From NCBI GenBank assembly GCA_934086355.1, contig CAKOID010000043.1, positions 1 to 5,495 of the forward strand: a DNA stretch of 5,495 nucleotides, written 5' to 3'. The stretch is from an uncultured Bacilli bacterium. Its GTDB lineage: Bacteria > Bacillota_I > Bacilli_A > RF39 > UBA660. A program made the translations under genes and the position numbers. Each line of letters starts with the position of its first letter. Positions within the stretch are counted from its first letter, which is position 1. A model generated the notes under the pieces. The model was not told the origin of the DNA and did no database searches. It saw nothing but the letters and a program-made list of their open reading frames with translations. Shown in pieces: positions 1-5,495 of the stretch.

Positions 1-34
1 TCCTCATTTTATCTCCTACACTATATATTATTAT

Positions 35-61
35 GGAAAAATTTGTTTTTCCTTTTTTTTT
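35..61 (+). terminator. Probable intrinsic terminator of an upstream gene
   Basis: A perfect 7-bp stem pairs GGAAAAA (35-41) with TTTTTCC (46-52) around a TTTG loop. An uninterrupted run of nine T (53-61) follows directly. The geometry is that of a rho-independent terminator on the + strand, although the stem has only two G-C pairs. It would end a transcript entering from left of the window; that gene is not visible. No coding region is supported between here and the prepilin gene. Confidence 0.5.
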
Positions 62-180
62 CGTGCATTTTTTTAAATTTTTTTTATATTTTAAACAGAT
101 ATGAAAATTTTGTAGTCATTTTTTTACAAATATAAAAAAATTGTATTAAATTTGAATATGTAAAAATTATTTAAATTTTC

Positions 181-209
181 TTGCATGAATTATGATTTTA
201 TTATATATT
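181..209 (+). promoter_or_regulatory. Candidate sigma-A promoter for the prepilin-like gene
   Basis: A -35-like TTGCAT (181-186) and a -10-like TATATT (204-209) are separated by 17 nt. Transcription would begin near 216, leaving a leader of about 16 nt that still includes the Shine-Dalgarno sequence at 217-221. In DNA this AT-rich, matches arise easily by chance. The agreement of promoter, ribosome binding site and start codon is what makes it worth recording. Confidence 0.4.
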
Positions 210-216
210 TAGTATG

Positions 217-221
217 AAGGA
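217..221 (+). promoter_or_regulatory. Ribosome binding site that sets the prepilin start at 232
   Basis: AAGGA lies 10 nt upstream of the ATG at 232. It falls inside the reading frame opened by the earlier in-frame ATG at 214, which itself has only A/T-rich sequence and no Shine-Dalgarno upstream. This favours 232 as the start. It also gives the usual short prepilin leader, Met-Asn-Lys-Lys-Gly. Confidence 0.6.
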
Positions 222-231
222 TATGATATTT

Positions 232-1797
232 ATGAATAAAAAAGGTTTTACATTAATTGAGTTACTTTCTGTTATTGTGTTGATAGGATTGATACTTGGA
301 ATAGCAACTACGGGTGTTATTAGAGGACAGAAGAAAGCTAAGGAAAAAACTCTTGCTACTAAGGTAAAAAATATAGAGAAGGCAGCTATATTATATGGAC
401 AAGATCATAAGGAAGACTTTATTTTAATAACTAATGATAAGTGTGGTGATAATAATTATAAGTATTGTTGTGATGACAATAAAACTGCTAAAAAAAATTG
501 TTACTATTATAATAAAAATGTCACGGTAGAAACATTGCTTGGTAACGATGATACTGATTCTTATATAAATGCTGATGAAGAAAAAGATGGTAAAAAATAT
601 ATTGTAGATCCTACTAATAAATCAAATTATTTGAATAATAAAAAAATTATCATATATAAAAAATATGGTCGTATTTATGCAGTTTATGATAAAGAAAGTA
701 AGATATCTGATAATAATGAAGAACCATCAAATAATGAAAAATGTAAATTACCAAAAAATGAAGTAGTTTTGGATCTTATAAATAAAATTTCCAAACAAGA
801 AATAACTTTGTCAGATTTTCAATTTAAAGATAAAAATGAAATTTTTGATATACTTTATTACTATTTGTGGAATGATAATGAATTCCCTGTTGCTGTAAAT
901 GAAACAACTTATGATTTTAAACAATATTGTAGTGATAAAGATGCTTTAAAAAATGCAATTGATAATGATCCTCCGGTTATTATTGATTTAGATACTTTTG
1001 AAGTTGTTGATGAAAAAGATTTAAAATTGTATGTTGCAAAAGAAAACAAACAAATTTTTAATCAAGGTGATAATGAATTTTATTTGCCTAAAAATCAAAA
1101 ATATGCAGTGTTTGATATTAATCTTGATTTGAAATATTTGGGCTTATCTGATGAAGAAATATTTAAAAAAATGGAAGATGATAATAGCTTTACTTTACTT
1201 CAAAATATTATAGATAATGATTTTTATGTTAACAATCAAACTTCGGATAAATCGATTAAAGAAATGTATAAAAATAGTAACATAAATAACTTTGTTTTGA
1301 AAATTAGTGATAAAGCAGGTAATTCTAAAGAATATGAGAAAATTTTAAAGATTATTGAAATACCTTATTGCTATTTAGTTCCAATTGATGGTAAAGCGTT
1401 TTCTTTATCGTATATAAAAGATGAAAATAATAAATTTGTAACATGTATACCTAGTGATAATTATAAAATAAATCTTTATTTTGCTAAAAATACAAATTCT
1501 GGATATGAATATATAGATTCAAAAAATTTGACGGCAGGAGATTATTATATATATTCAAGTTATAAAATGAAAGATGAATCTTTAAATAAAATGTTTGAAA
1601 ATTTATCCAATTCATTTGTAACATTAAATTGGGCTCAAATATCTATCTATAATGATGGTTATAATAGTACAGGAAAAGAGGATTATGATAAGTCTTACAC
1701 ACCACCTTCTTCAAAAGATTTTTGTGCAAGTTATCCTGATAGATGTACTCAAGATTTTTATGAATGGTTATATCCAGATGGTTATTTTGGATATTAA
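232..1797 (+). CDS. Large type IV prepilin-like surface protein
   Basis: Predicted 521-aa surface protein with a class III signal: leader MNKKG, then FTLIELLSVIVLIG. Prepilin peptidase would cut after Gly5, exposing Phe as the first mature residue with Glu at mature position 5. Residues 6-28 form the hydrophobic pilin helix. The rest is an Asn/Asp/Lys/Tyr-rich ectodomain with ten cysteines (71, 79, 80, 90, 171, 233, 380, 405, 498, 505). Residues about 246-376 look like a bacterial Ig-like domain, opening with DPPVI and closing with the DKAGN signature (360-364). This is inferred from motifs only. Typical major pilins and pseudopilins are about 100-200 aa, so this is oversized and may be a minor or tip pilin or an adhesin. 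No pilus assembly ATPase, platform protein or peptidase gene lies nearby. An in-frame ATG at 214 would add six residues but has no ribosome binding site. The gene appears to be its own transcription unit. The N-terminal call is firm; the function of the ectodomain is unknown. Confidence 0.85.
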   Translation: MNKKGFTLIELLSVIVLIGLILGIATTGVIRGQKKAKEKTLATKVKNIEKAAILYGQDHKEDFILITNDKCGDNNYKYCCDDNKTAKKNCYYYNKNVTVETLLGNDDTDSYINADEEKDGKKYIVDPTNKSNYLNNKKIIIYKKYGRIYAVYDKESKISDNNEEPSNNEKCKLPKNEVVLDLINKISKQEITLSDFQFKDKNEIFDILYYYLWNDNEFPVAVNETTYDFKQYCSDKDALKNAIDNDPPVIIDLDTFEVVDEKDLKLYVAKENKQIFNQGDNEFYLPKNQKYAVFDINLDLKYLGLSDEEIFKKMEDDNSFTLLQNIIDNDFYVNNQTSDKSIKEMYKNSNINNFVLKISDKAGNSKEYEKILKIIEIPYCYLVPIDGKAFSLSYIKDENNKFVTCIPSDNYKINLYFAKNTNSGYEYIDSKNLTAGDYYIYSSYKMKDESLNKMFENLSNSFVTLNWAQISIYNDGYNSTGKEDYDKSYTPPSSKDFCASYPDRCTQDFYEWLYPDGYFGY

Positions 1798-1804
1798 AAT
1801 TATC

Positions 1805-1839
1805 AATGCAAAGGTTATATTATTTAATCTTTGCATTTT
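1805..1839 (+). terminator. Intrinsic terminator after the prepilin-like gene
   Basis: AATGCAAAG (1805-1813) pairs perfectly with CTTTGCATT (1829-1837). The stem extends inward by a G-T wobble and three A-T pairs to 13 bp, with a 7-nt loop (1818-1824). It starts 7 nt after the stop codon. The trailing T run is short (TTTT, 1836-1839, partly within the stem), so termination may be incomplete. The hairpin could also protect the mRNA 3' end. Confidence 0.6.
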
Positions 1840-1841
1840 AG

Positions 1842-1870
1842 TTGTTAAAAGATGTTTAATATGTTAAAAT
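1842..1870 (+). promoter_or_regulatory. Extended -10 sigma-A promoter of the der operon
   Basis: TTGTTA (1842-1847) and TAAAAT (1865-1870) are separated by 17 nt. TG at 1862-1863, one base before the -10 hexamer, gives an extended -10 element. Transcription would start near 1877, after the preceding terminator hairpin. The leader of about 22 nt contains the der ribosome binding site AAAGGGAGTGA (1884-1894). Confidence 0.55.
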
Positions 1871-1898
1871 AATTTCGTTAGTTAAAGGGAGTGATACT

Positions 1899-3209
1899 AT
1901 GCGTAAAACGGTATGTTTAATTGGTAGACCTAATACTGGTAAAAGTACATTATTTAATAGATTGATAAATGAAAAAAAATCTATTATTGCTGATATGCCT
2001 GGGGTTACTAGAGATAGAATATATGGTATAGTGAATTATAAAGATAAAAGTTTTAATTTAATAGATACTGGTGGAATAGATTTAGAAGTTAAAGATTTTA
2101 ATCAATCTATAAAAATACAAGCAGAACTTGCTATGGAAGAAAGTGATGTAATTGTATTTGTTGTTGATGGTAGAGAAGATTTAACACTTAATGATTTAAA
2201 GATAAGAGATTATTTATTAAAGTCTGATAAAAAAGTTATTGTTGCAATTAATAAAATAGATGATAAACATCATGAAAATAATATTTATTCTTATTATGAA
2301 TTAGGTCTTGATAATATGATTATGATTAGTGGAGAACATAAAAGAGGAATAAATGAATTATTAGATTGTATTACTGAAGACTTTAATCCTTATACAACAG
2401 AAGAAAATGATAGTGATATAAAATTTAGTATAATTGGTAGACCTAATGTTGGTAAAAGTAGTTTAGTAAATGCTATATTAAATGAAGAAAGATGTTTAGT
2501 AAGTGATATAGCTGGTACGACTAGAGATTCATTAGATACTAAATTTAGTTACGAAAAAAGAAATTATACTATTATAGATACTGCTGGAATGAGAAAAAAA
2601 GGTAAAGTATATGAAGAAGTAGAAAAATATAGTTTAATAAGAAGTTTAAAATCTATAGAACGTAGTGATGTATGTGTTGTTGTTATTAATGCAGAAGAAG
2701 GTATTATAGAACATGATAAACACATAGTTAGTTATGCAATAGATGCTGGAAAAGCAATAGTGTTGGTAGTTAATAAATGGGATACTGTTACTGATAAAGA
2801 TCAAGCAATGAAAAAATGGACAAAAGATATTAGAGCACATTTTCAATTTGTTCCATATGCAAATATAGTGTTTTTAAGTGCTAAAACTAAATCAAGAATA
2901 CATACATTAATGCCAGAAGTAATTAAAGCATATGAATCTAGTACTAAGGAAATAAAAACTAGTGTATTAAATGATGTTATAAGAGATGCATATATGTTAC
3001 ATATGCCACCAAGTTATAAAGGAAAAAGACTTAAAATATATTTTGTTAACCAAAGTGGAATTAAACCACCTAAGTTTACTTTTAATGTAAATAGTAAAGG
3101 ATTAGTACATTTTAGTTATGAAAGATATTTAGAGAATAAAATAAGGGAATCTTTTGATTTAGTTGGTACACCTATAGTGATTCAATTTAAAAATAAAAAT
3201 GGTGAATAA
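1899..3209 (+). CDS. der: Ribosome biogenesis GTPase Der (EngA)
   Basis: Der is a cytoplasmic GTPase with two tandem G domains that assists late assembly of the 50S ribosomal subunit and is essential in most bacteria studied. At 436 aa it is the usual family length. First G domain: P-loop GRPNTGKS (9-16), DTGG (56-59), NKID (118-121). Second G domain: P-loop GRPNVGKS (180-187), the TTRD switch (207-210), DTAG (227-230), NKWD (292-295), SAK (327-329). A C-terminal KH-like domain spans about 350-436. Small departures in the first domain are Thr13 where Val is common in the P-loop and SGEH (144-147) where SAxH is usual; neither removes a catalytic residue. The ATG has a strong ribosome binding site at 1884-1894. 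It is the first gene of a three-gene operon with its own extended -10 promoter, and its TAA shares one base with the next ATG. Identification is secure. Confidence 0.98.
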   Translation: MRKTVCLIGRPNTGKSTLFNRLINEKKSIIADMPGVTRDRIYGIVNYKDKSFNLIDTGGIDLEVKDFNQSIKIQAELAMEESDVIVFVVDGREDLTLNDLKIRDYLLKSDKKVIVAINKIDDKHHENNIYSYYELGLDNMIMISGEHKRGINELLDCITEDFNPYTTEENDSDIKFSIIGRPNVGKSSLVNAILNEERCLVSDIAGTTRDSLDTKFSYEKRNYTIIDTAGMRKKGKVYEEVEKYSLIRSLKSIERSDVCVVVINAEEGIIEHDKHIVSYAIDAGKAIVLVVNKWDTVTDKDQAMKKWTKDIRAHFQFVPYANIVFLSAKTKSRIHTLMPEVIKAYESSTKEIKTSVLNDVIRDAYMLHMPPSYKGKRLKIYFVNQSGIKPPKFTFNVNSKGLVHFSYERYLENKIRESFDLVGTPIVIQFKNKNGE

Positions 3210-3829
3210 TGAAATATACGTTTGATGATATTGATATAGATGTTATTATTGAAAGAAAGAAAATAAAAAATATATATTTTAGAATAAAAGAAGATTTAAA
3301 ACTTTATGTTAGTTGTGGATATTTATGTAGTGATAAATATATAGAAAAGTTACTTAATGATAATAAGAATAGTATTATAAGAATGTATAATAATATGCTA
3401 AATAAAGTAAATGTAAAAAATGATATATATTATTTAGGCAGTAAAATGAATTATATATATGGTGATAAAATATATATTGATGGACTTAATATATATGGGC
3501 CTAGTGTAGAAGAAATAAATAACTATTTGGAAAAGAATAGTTTAAGTGTATTTAAAAATAGATTAGATAGATTGATGATACAGTTTGATGATTTACCAAA
3601 ATTTAGATTGAGAATAAGACATATGAAAACTAGATGGGGTGTTTGTAATAAATCAAGTATGACTGTTACATTAAATACAGAACTTATACATAAAGATGTT
3701 AGTTTGATAGATTATGTTATTGTTCATGAGTTATGTCATTTTAAATATATGGATCATAGTAAAAACTTTTGGATGGAAGTAGAAAAATATTATCCATATT
3801 ATAAATTAGCTAGAAAGAGGTTAAAATGA
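3209..3829 (+). CDS. YgjP/DUF45-family metallopeptidase-like protein
   Basis: This 206-aa protein belongs to the YgjP-like (DUF45, M48/SprT-like) family. The HELCH zinc motif is at 173-177 with Glu174 as the expected catalytic residue. The family's conserved downstream segment follows (His183, then Ser and Phe-Trp at 187-188), as does the preceding TRWGVC motif (141-146). There is no signal peptide or membrane segment, so it should be cytoplasmic. Family members are annotated as zinc metallopeptidases; as I recall, E. coli YgjP has been described as a UTP pyrophosphatase, so proteolysis should not be assumed. Its ATG overlaps the der stop by one base (TAATG) and its only ribosome-binding-like sequence is GGTGA (3201-3205), so it probably relies on ribosomes finishing der. 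It ends in TGA within a 4-nt overlap with the methyltransferase gene. Family call is strong; substrate is unknown. Confidence 0.87.
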   Translation: MKYTFDDIDIDVIIERKKIKNIYFRIKEDLKLYVSCGYLCSDKYIEKLLNDNKNSIIRMYNNMLNKVNVKNDIYYLGSKMNYIYGDKIYIDGLNIYGPSVEEINNYLEKNSLSVFKNRLDRLMIQFDDLPKFRLRIRHMKTRWGVCNKSSMTVTLNTELIHKDVSLIDYVIVHELCHFKYMDHSKNFWMEVEKYYPYYKLARKRLK

Positions 3830-4542
3830 TTAATAGTGTTAGTAATGAAAAAATAAAAAAATATAGTAAGTTATTACAAAAAAAATATAGAGATGAATCT
3901 AATTTGTATTTAGTATCTACAGATCATTTGGTTAGGGAAGCTATTAAAGAAAGAAATGTTGTTGATATATTTTTACTTGAAGATAAAGAAAATTGTTATG
4001 GTAATGTTACTATTGTTACTGATACTGTTATGAGAAAATTAACTAATTTAAAAACTTTACCAAATGTAGTAGCAGTTGTAAAAAAGAAAGAAGAGAGGGC
4101 TATTAATGGTAATGTAATATTACTAGATGGTGTACAGGATCCTGGGAATGTAGGTACTATCATTAGAAGTGCTGCTGCGTTTAATATAGATAGTATTGTT
4201 TTTGGTAATGGCACAGTTGATGTTTATAATGAAAAAGTATTACGTGCTAGTGAAGGAATGGTTAATAATATTAATATAATAAAAAAAGATTTAGTAAATG
4301 TAATTTTGGAATTGAAAGTTAATGGATATGAAATAATTGGTACTAAGGTTGATGGTGGTACTGATATTAAAAATATTAAATCTAAAAAGTTTGCTTTATT
4401 AGTTGGCAATGAAGGTAATGGAGTAAGCAAAGAATTATTAGATTTATGTGATTTATTTGCGTATATAAAAATGAATAATAGTTGTGAAAGTTTAAATGTA
4501 GGTGTCGCTACTAGTATAATTATTCATGAATTAAGTAATTAA
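3826..4542 (+). CDS. TrmH/SpoU-family RNA 2'-O-ribose methyltransferase
   Basis: This 238-aa protein is a SPOUT-class, S-adenosylmethionine-dependent methyltransferase predicted to methylate ribose 2'-OH groups in rRNA or tRNA. All three C-terminal motifs are present: DGVQDPGNVGTIIRSAAAF (101-119, Arg114 being the usual catalytic Arg), LLVGNEGNGVS (191-201), and a third from Ile214 through Asn217, Ser219 and ESLNVGVA (221-228). The trefoil-knot domain is therefore intact. The N-terminal part (about 1-85) matches the substrate-binding domain, but the usual Val-Glu-Gly before the HLVREA helix is replaced by Val-Ser-Thr (30-32). Its ATG overlaps the previous TGA (ATGA) and GAGG (3817-3820) serves as the ribosome binding site, so translation is coupled. 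The target nucleotide cannot be inferred. It resembles the RlmB/YsgA-type branch more than TrmL because of the N-terminal domain. It is the last gene of the der operon. Confidence 0.92.
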   Translation: MINSVSNEKIKKYSKLLQKKYRDESNLYLVSTDHLVREAIKERNVVDIFLLEDKENCYGNVTIVTDTVMRKLTNLKTLPNVVAVVKKKEERAINGNVILLDGVQDPGNVGTIIRSAAAFNIDSIVFGNGTVDVYNEKVLRASEGMVNNINIIKKDLVNVILELKVNGYEIIGTKVDGGTDIKNIKSKKFALLVGNEGNGVSKELLDLCDLFAYIKMNNSCESLNVGVATSIIIHELSN

Positions 4543-4551
4543 AAAATTAAT

Positions 4552-4592
4552 AAAAAACTATTGATATCAGATATAAAAAATGATATATTTTT
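4552..4592 (+). terminator. Weak candidate terminator after the methyltransferase gene
   Basis: A run of A (4552-4557), an inverted repeat ATATCA (4564-4569) / TGATAT (4581-4586) and a run of T (4588-4592) form an A-tract/hairpin/T-tract arrangement beginning 10 nt after the stop codon. The stem has only one G-C pair, so it may be too unstable to act alone. The same T run can instead pair in the following hairpin (4588-4618). Confidence 0.25.
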
Positions 4593-4618
4593 ATTAGGGT
4601 AGTGATACCTATTAAAAA
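4588..4618 (+). other. Intergenic hairpin with GTGA (GNRA-type) loop
   Basis: TTTTTA (4588-4593) pairs with TAAAAA (4613-4618). After a T-T mismatch, TAGG (4595-4598) pairs with CCTA (4608-4611). With G4599 bulged out, TA (4600-4601) pairs with TA (4606-4607), leaving GTGA (4602-4605) as the loop. GUGA fits the stable GNRA tetraloop class. The T run precedes and the A run follows the stem, the reverse of a terminator, so I do not call it one. Function is unknown. A/T-rich stems of this size do occur by chance. Confidence 0.35.
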
Positions 4619-4646
4619 TTTACGATTCATAAAAAAGATGAAAATG

Positions 4647-4728
4647 AGACTGTATAACTTCTCTCCCGACCTCGAAGATTTGTTCGGGGGGGGGGGTTAT
4701 AAAGAAGTAAGAATATATAGTCTTTTTT
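4647..4728 (+). terminator. Long G-tract hairpin ending in six T, probable terminator
   Basis: An outer stem of 10 bp pairs AGACTGTATA (4647-4656) with TATATAGTCT (4714-4723) through one G-T wobble; TTTTTT (4723-4728) follows, overlapping the stem by one base. Inside, ACTTCT (4657-4662) pairs perfectly with AGAAGT (4703-4708). At the core CCTCGAA (4670-4676) pairs with TTCGGGG (4683-4689) around a GATTTG loop. In a competing fold, TATAAC plus the following pyrimidine tract (4653-4667) pairs with the G run and TTATA (4686-4701), using G-C and G-T pairs. The shape suits a terminator closing the der operon about 180 nt after its last stop. The G/C-rich core stands out from the surrounding sequence. 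It could also be a short palindromic repeat element. Confidence 0.5.
4686..4696 (+). repeat. Homopolymeric run of 11 G
   Basis: Eleven consecutive G occur in a window otherwise poor in G and C. The run forms the 3' arm of the hairpin core at 4663-4696. It lies outside any coding region, about 95 nt upstream of the -35 element of the following gene. Homopolymers of this length are prone to replication slippage and to sequencing or assembly error, so the exact count is uncertain. Confidence 0.8.
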
Positions 4729-4790
4729 GTGTATTAAAAAATGACAATTATTATATTTAAATATGATTTAATATAAGTACTACAAGCACG

Positions 4791-4819
4791 TTCAAAAGAT
4801 ATTAAATATTTATTATAAT
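4791..4819 (+). promoter_or_regulatory. Sigma-A promoter of the SipW-type surface protein gene
   Basis: A consensus -10 TATAAT (4814-4819) lies 17 nt downstream of TTCAAA (4791-4796), which matches four of six -35 positions. Transcription would begin near 4826, giving a leader of about 28 nt with a strong ribosome binding site, AAGGAG (4839-4844), 9 nt before the ATG at 4854. It lies downstream of the G-tract hairpin, so that structure would not be in this transcript. Confidence 0.6.
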
Positions 4820-4853
4820 AACATTGTCTAAAATAAAGAAGGAGAGTGATGAT

Positions 4854-5495
4854 ATGAATCGTAAACAAAAAATAGTAGTTAGTATAACAGGAATATTTTT
4901 AGTATTAATGATATTAGTAGGACTAACTTATGCTTACTTTCTAACTAAAATAACTGGAAATACTAATTCAAAATCTATAAGTGCAACAACAGCAAACTTA
5001 GCAATAGTATATGAAGATAATAGTGCTGAGATATTAGGAAAAGACTTAATACTAGAACCAAATAGTGAAAAAGAAATTGGTACTAAAACTTTTACCGTTA
5101 CTAATAAAGGTAATGCAAAAACAAGCTATTTGGTAGTTATAGATAGTGTTAAAGTAACAAATGCAACAGATGGAACAACAACTACATTTGAATCTAATGA
5201 TTTTAGATATACATTAACTTGTGTTAGAAAAAATGGTAAAACATGCAATGGAGAATCAATTCAAAGTATATTTCCAATTCAGGGTGGTTTCTTAGTTTCG
5301 AATAGTATATCAGTTAATGATGTTCATTCATACGTTTTGACATTATGGTATATAGATACAGGAATTGATCAAACAAAAGATATGAATAAAAGATTAGAAG
5401 CAAGAATAAATATAACAGATATAACACAAATAAAAAATCCATATTCTAATAATTCAGGTAGTTTAGCTTATAATATAATAGAGAATGCTAAAAAT
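4854..5495 (+). CDS. SipW/TasA-type exported surface protein, 3' end missing
   Basis: The frame is open for 214 codons from ATG 4854 to the last base, with no stop, so the gene continues beyond the window. The N-terminus has a basic start (MNRKQK), a hydrophobic segment (about 7-29) and the LTYAYF signature (24-29), typical of SipW-dependent signal peptides of TasA/camelysin-like proteins; cleavage is likely near Ala27. The exported part looks beta-rich. Residues about 66-98 (EPNSEKEIG through a TFTVTNKGN stretch) resemble the TasA-like strand in which a C-terminal extension of the chain contacts the solvent. Cys123 and Cys131 could form a disulfide. LTLWYIDTG (162-170) and the QTKDMNKRLEARINI stretch (173-187) recur, as I recall, in paralogous surface proteins of uncultured Bacillota. 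A strong ribosome binding site and its own promoter precede it. Whether it forms fibres or is an adhesin cannot be told without the C-terminus. Confidence 0.82.
   Translation, partial: MNRKQKIVVSITGIFLVLMILVGLTYAYFLTKITGNTNSKSISATTANLAIVYEDNSAEILGKDLILEPNSEKEIGTKTFTVTNKGNAKTSYLVVIDSVKVTNATDGTTTTFESNDFRYTLTCVRKNGKTCNGESIQSIFPIQGGFLVSNSISVNDVHSYVLTLWYIDTGIDQTKDMNKRLEARINITDITQIKNPYSNNSGSLAYNIIENAKN

Noticed and set aside
60..180. T and A homopolymer tracts upstream of the prepilin gene as a curved-DNA or origin-like element
   Set aside because: There are no DnaA-box-like repeats or regular spacing of tracts; the base composition of the genome explains them.
1652..1867. A 71-codon + strand frame overlapping the prepilin 3' end
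   Set aside because: It lies mostly inside the prepilin gene in another frame, its 3' part covers the terminator hairpin and the der promoter, and it shows no recognisable motif.
2646..2846. A 66-codon - strand frame inside der
   Set aside because: It is the antisense of the well-conserved second G domain of Der and has a low-complexity product.
3996..4430. Two - strand frames (3996-4214 and 4224-4430) inside the methyltransferase gene
   Set aside because: Both are antisense to conserved methyltransferase motifs and have no supported ribosome binding site or family resemblance.
4562..4569. The perfect palindrome TGATATCA as an operator
   Set aside because: It is only 8 bp, mostly A/T, lies downstream of the operon and away from any promoter; it is easily explained by base composition.
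4741..4767. A second promoter with ATGACA (4741-4746) and TATGAT (4762-4767)
   Set aside because: Both hexamers match the consensus at five of six positions, but the 15-nt spacing is poor and the promoter at 4791-4819 has a perfect -10 and 17-nt spacing. It could be a minor start.
4543..4853. A riboswitch or T-box leader controlling the SipW-type gene
   Set aside because: The structured part ends at 4728, while the best promoter for that gene is at 4791-4819, so the structures would not be in its main transcript. I could not match them to any known riboswitch core.

Overview
This window is very AT-rich (mostly A/T at third codon positions and in the gaps) and reads as chromosome from a low-GC Bacillota-type bacterium. 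TGA ends the metallopeptidase-like gene, and the tryptophans I could check are encoded by TGG, so the standard bacterial code applies and TGA-as-Trp mollicutes (Mycoplasma, Spiroplasma) are unlikely. The mix of an orphan prepilin, a Der GTPase and a SipW-type secreted protein suggests an uncultured gut-type Bacilli lineage (RF39- or Erysipelotrichales-like). That lineage is inference only. All supported genes are on the + strand.

Layout: (1) Positions 1-231 are intergenic. They hold a probable intrinsic terminator of an upstream gene and a probable promoter. (2) 232-1797 is a single-gene unit encoding a large (521 aa) protein with a class III (type IV prepilin) signal and a long Asn/Asp/Lys/Tyr-rich, cysteine-containing ectodomain. 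A 13-bp hairpin follows its stop codon. (3) 1899-4542 is a tightly packed three-gene operon with its own extended -10 promoter. It encodes the ribosome-assembly GTPase Der, a YgjP/DUF45 HExxH metallopeptidase-like protein and a SpoU/TrmH-type RNA methyltransferase. The genes overlap by 1 and 4 nt, so translation is probably coupled. (4) 4543-4853 is a 311-nt gap without a gene but with a lot of structure: a weak A/T hairpin, a hairpin capped by GTGA, a long hairpin containing a run of 11 G and ending in six T, and a good sigma-A promoter. (5) 4854-5495 is the 5' part of a gene for an exported surface protein with a SipW/TasA-like signal (LTYAYF). It is still open at the window end.

The operon is housekeeping: Der and the methyltransferase both act on ribosome or RNA maturation, and the YgjP-like protein is carried between them. 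The two flanking genes encode cell-surface proteins that use different export routes, prepilin peptidase and a type I (SipW-like) signal peptidase. I see no mobile element, CRISPR array, tRNA or rRNA. The least ordinary parts are the G11 hairpin element in the last gap and the oversized orphan prepilin.
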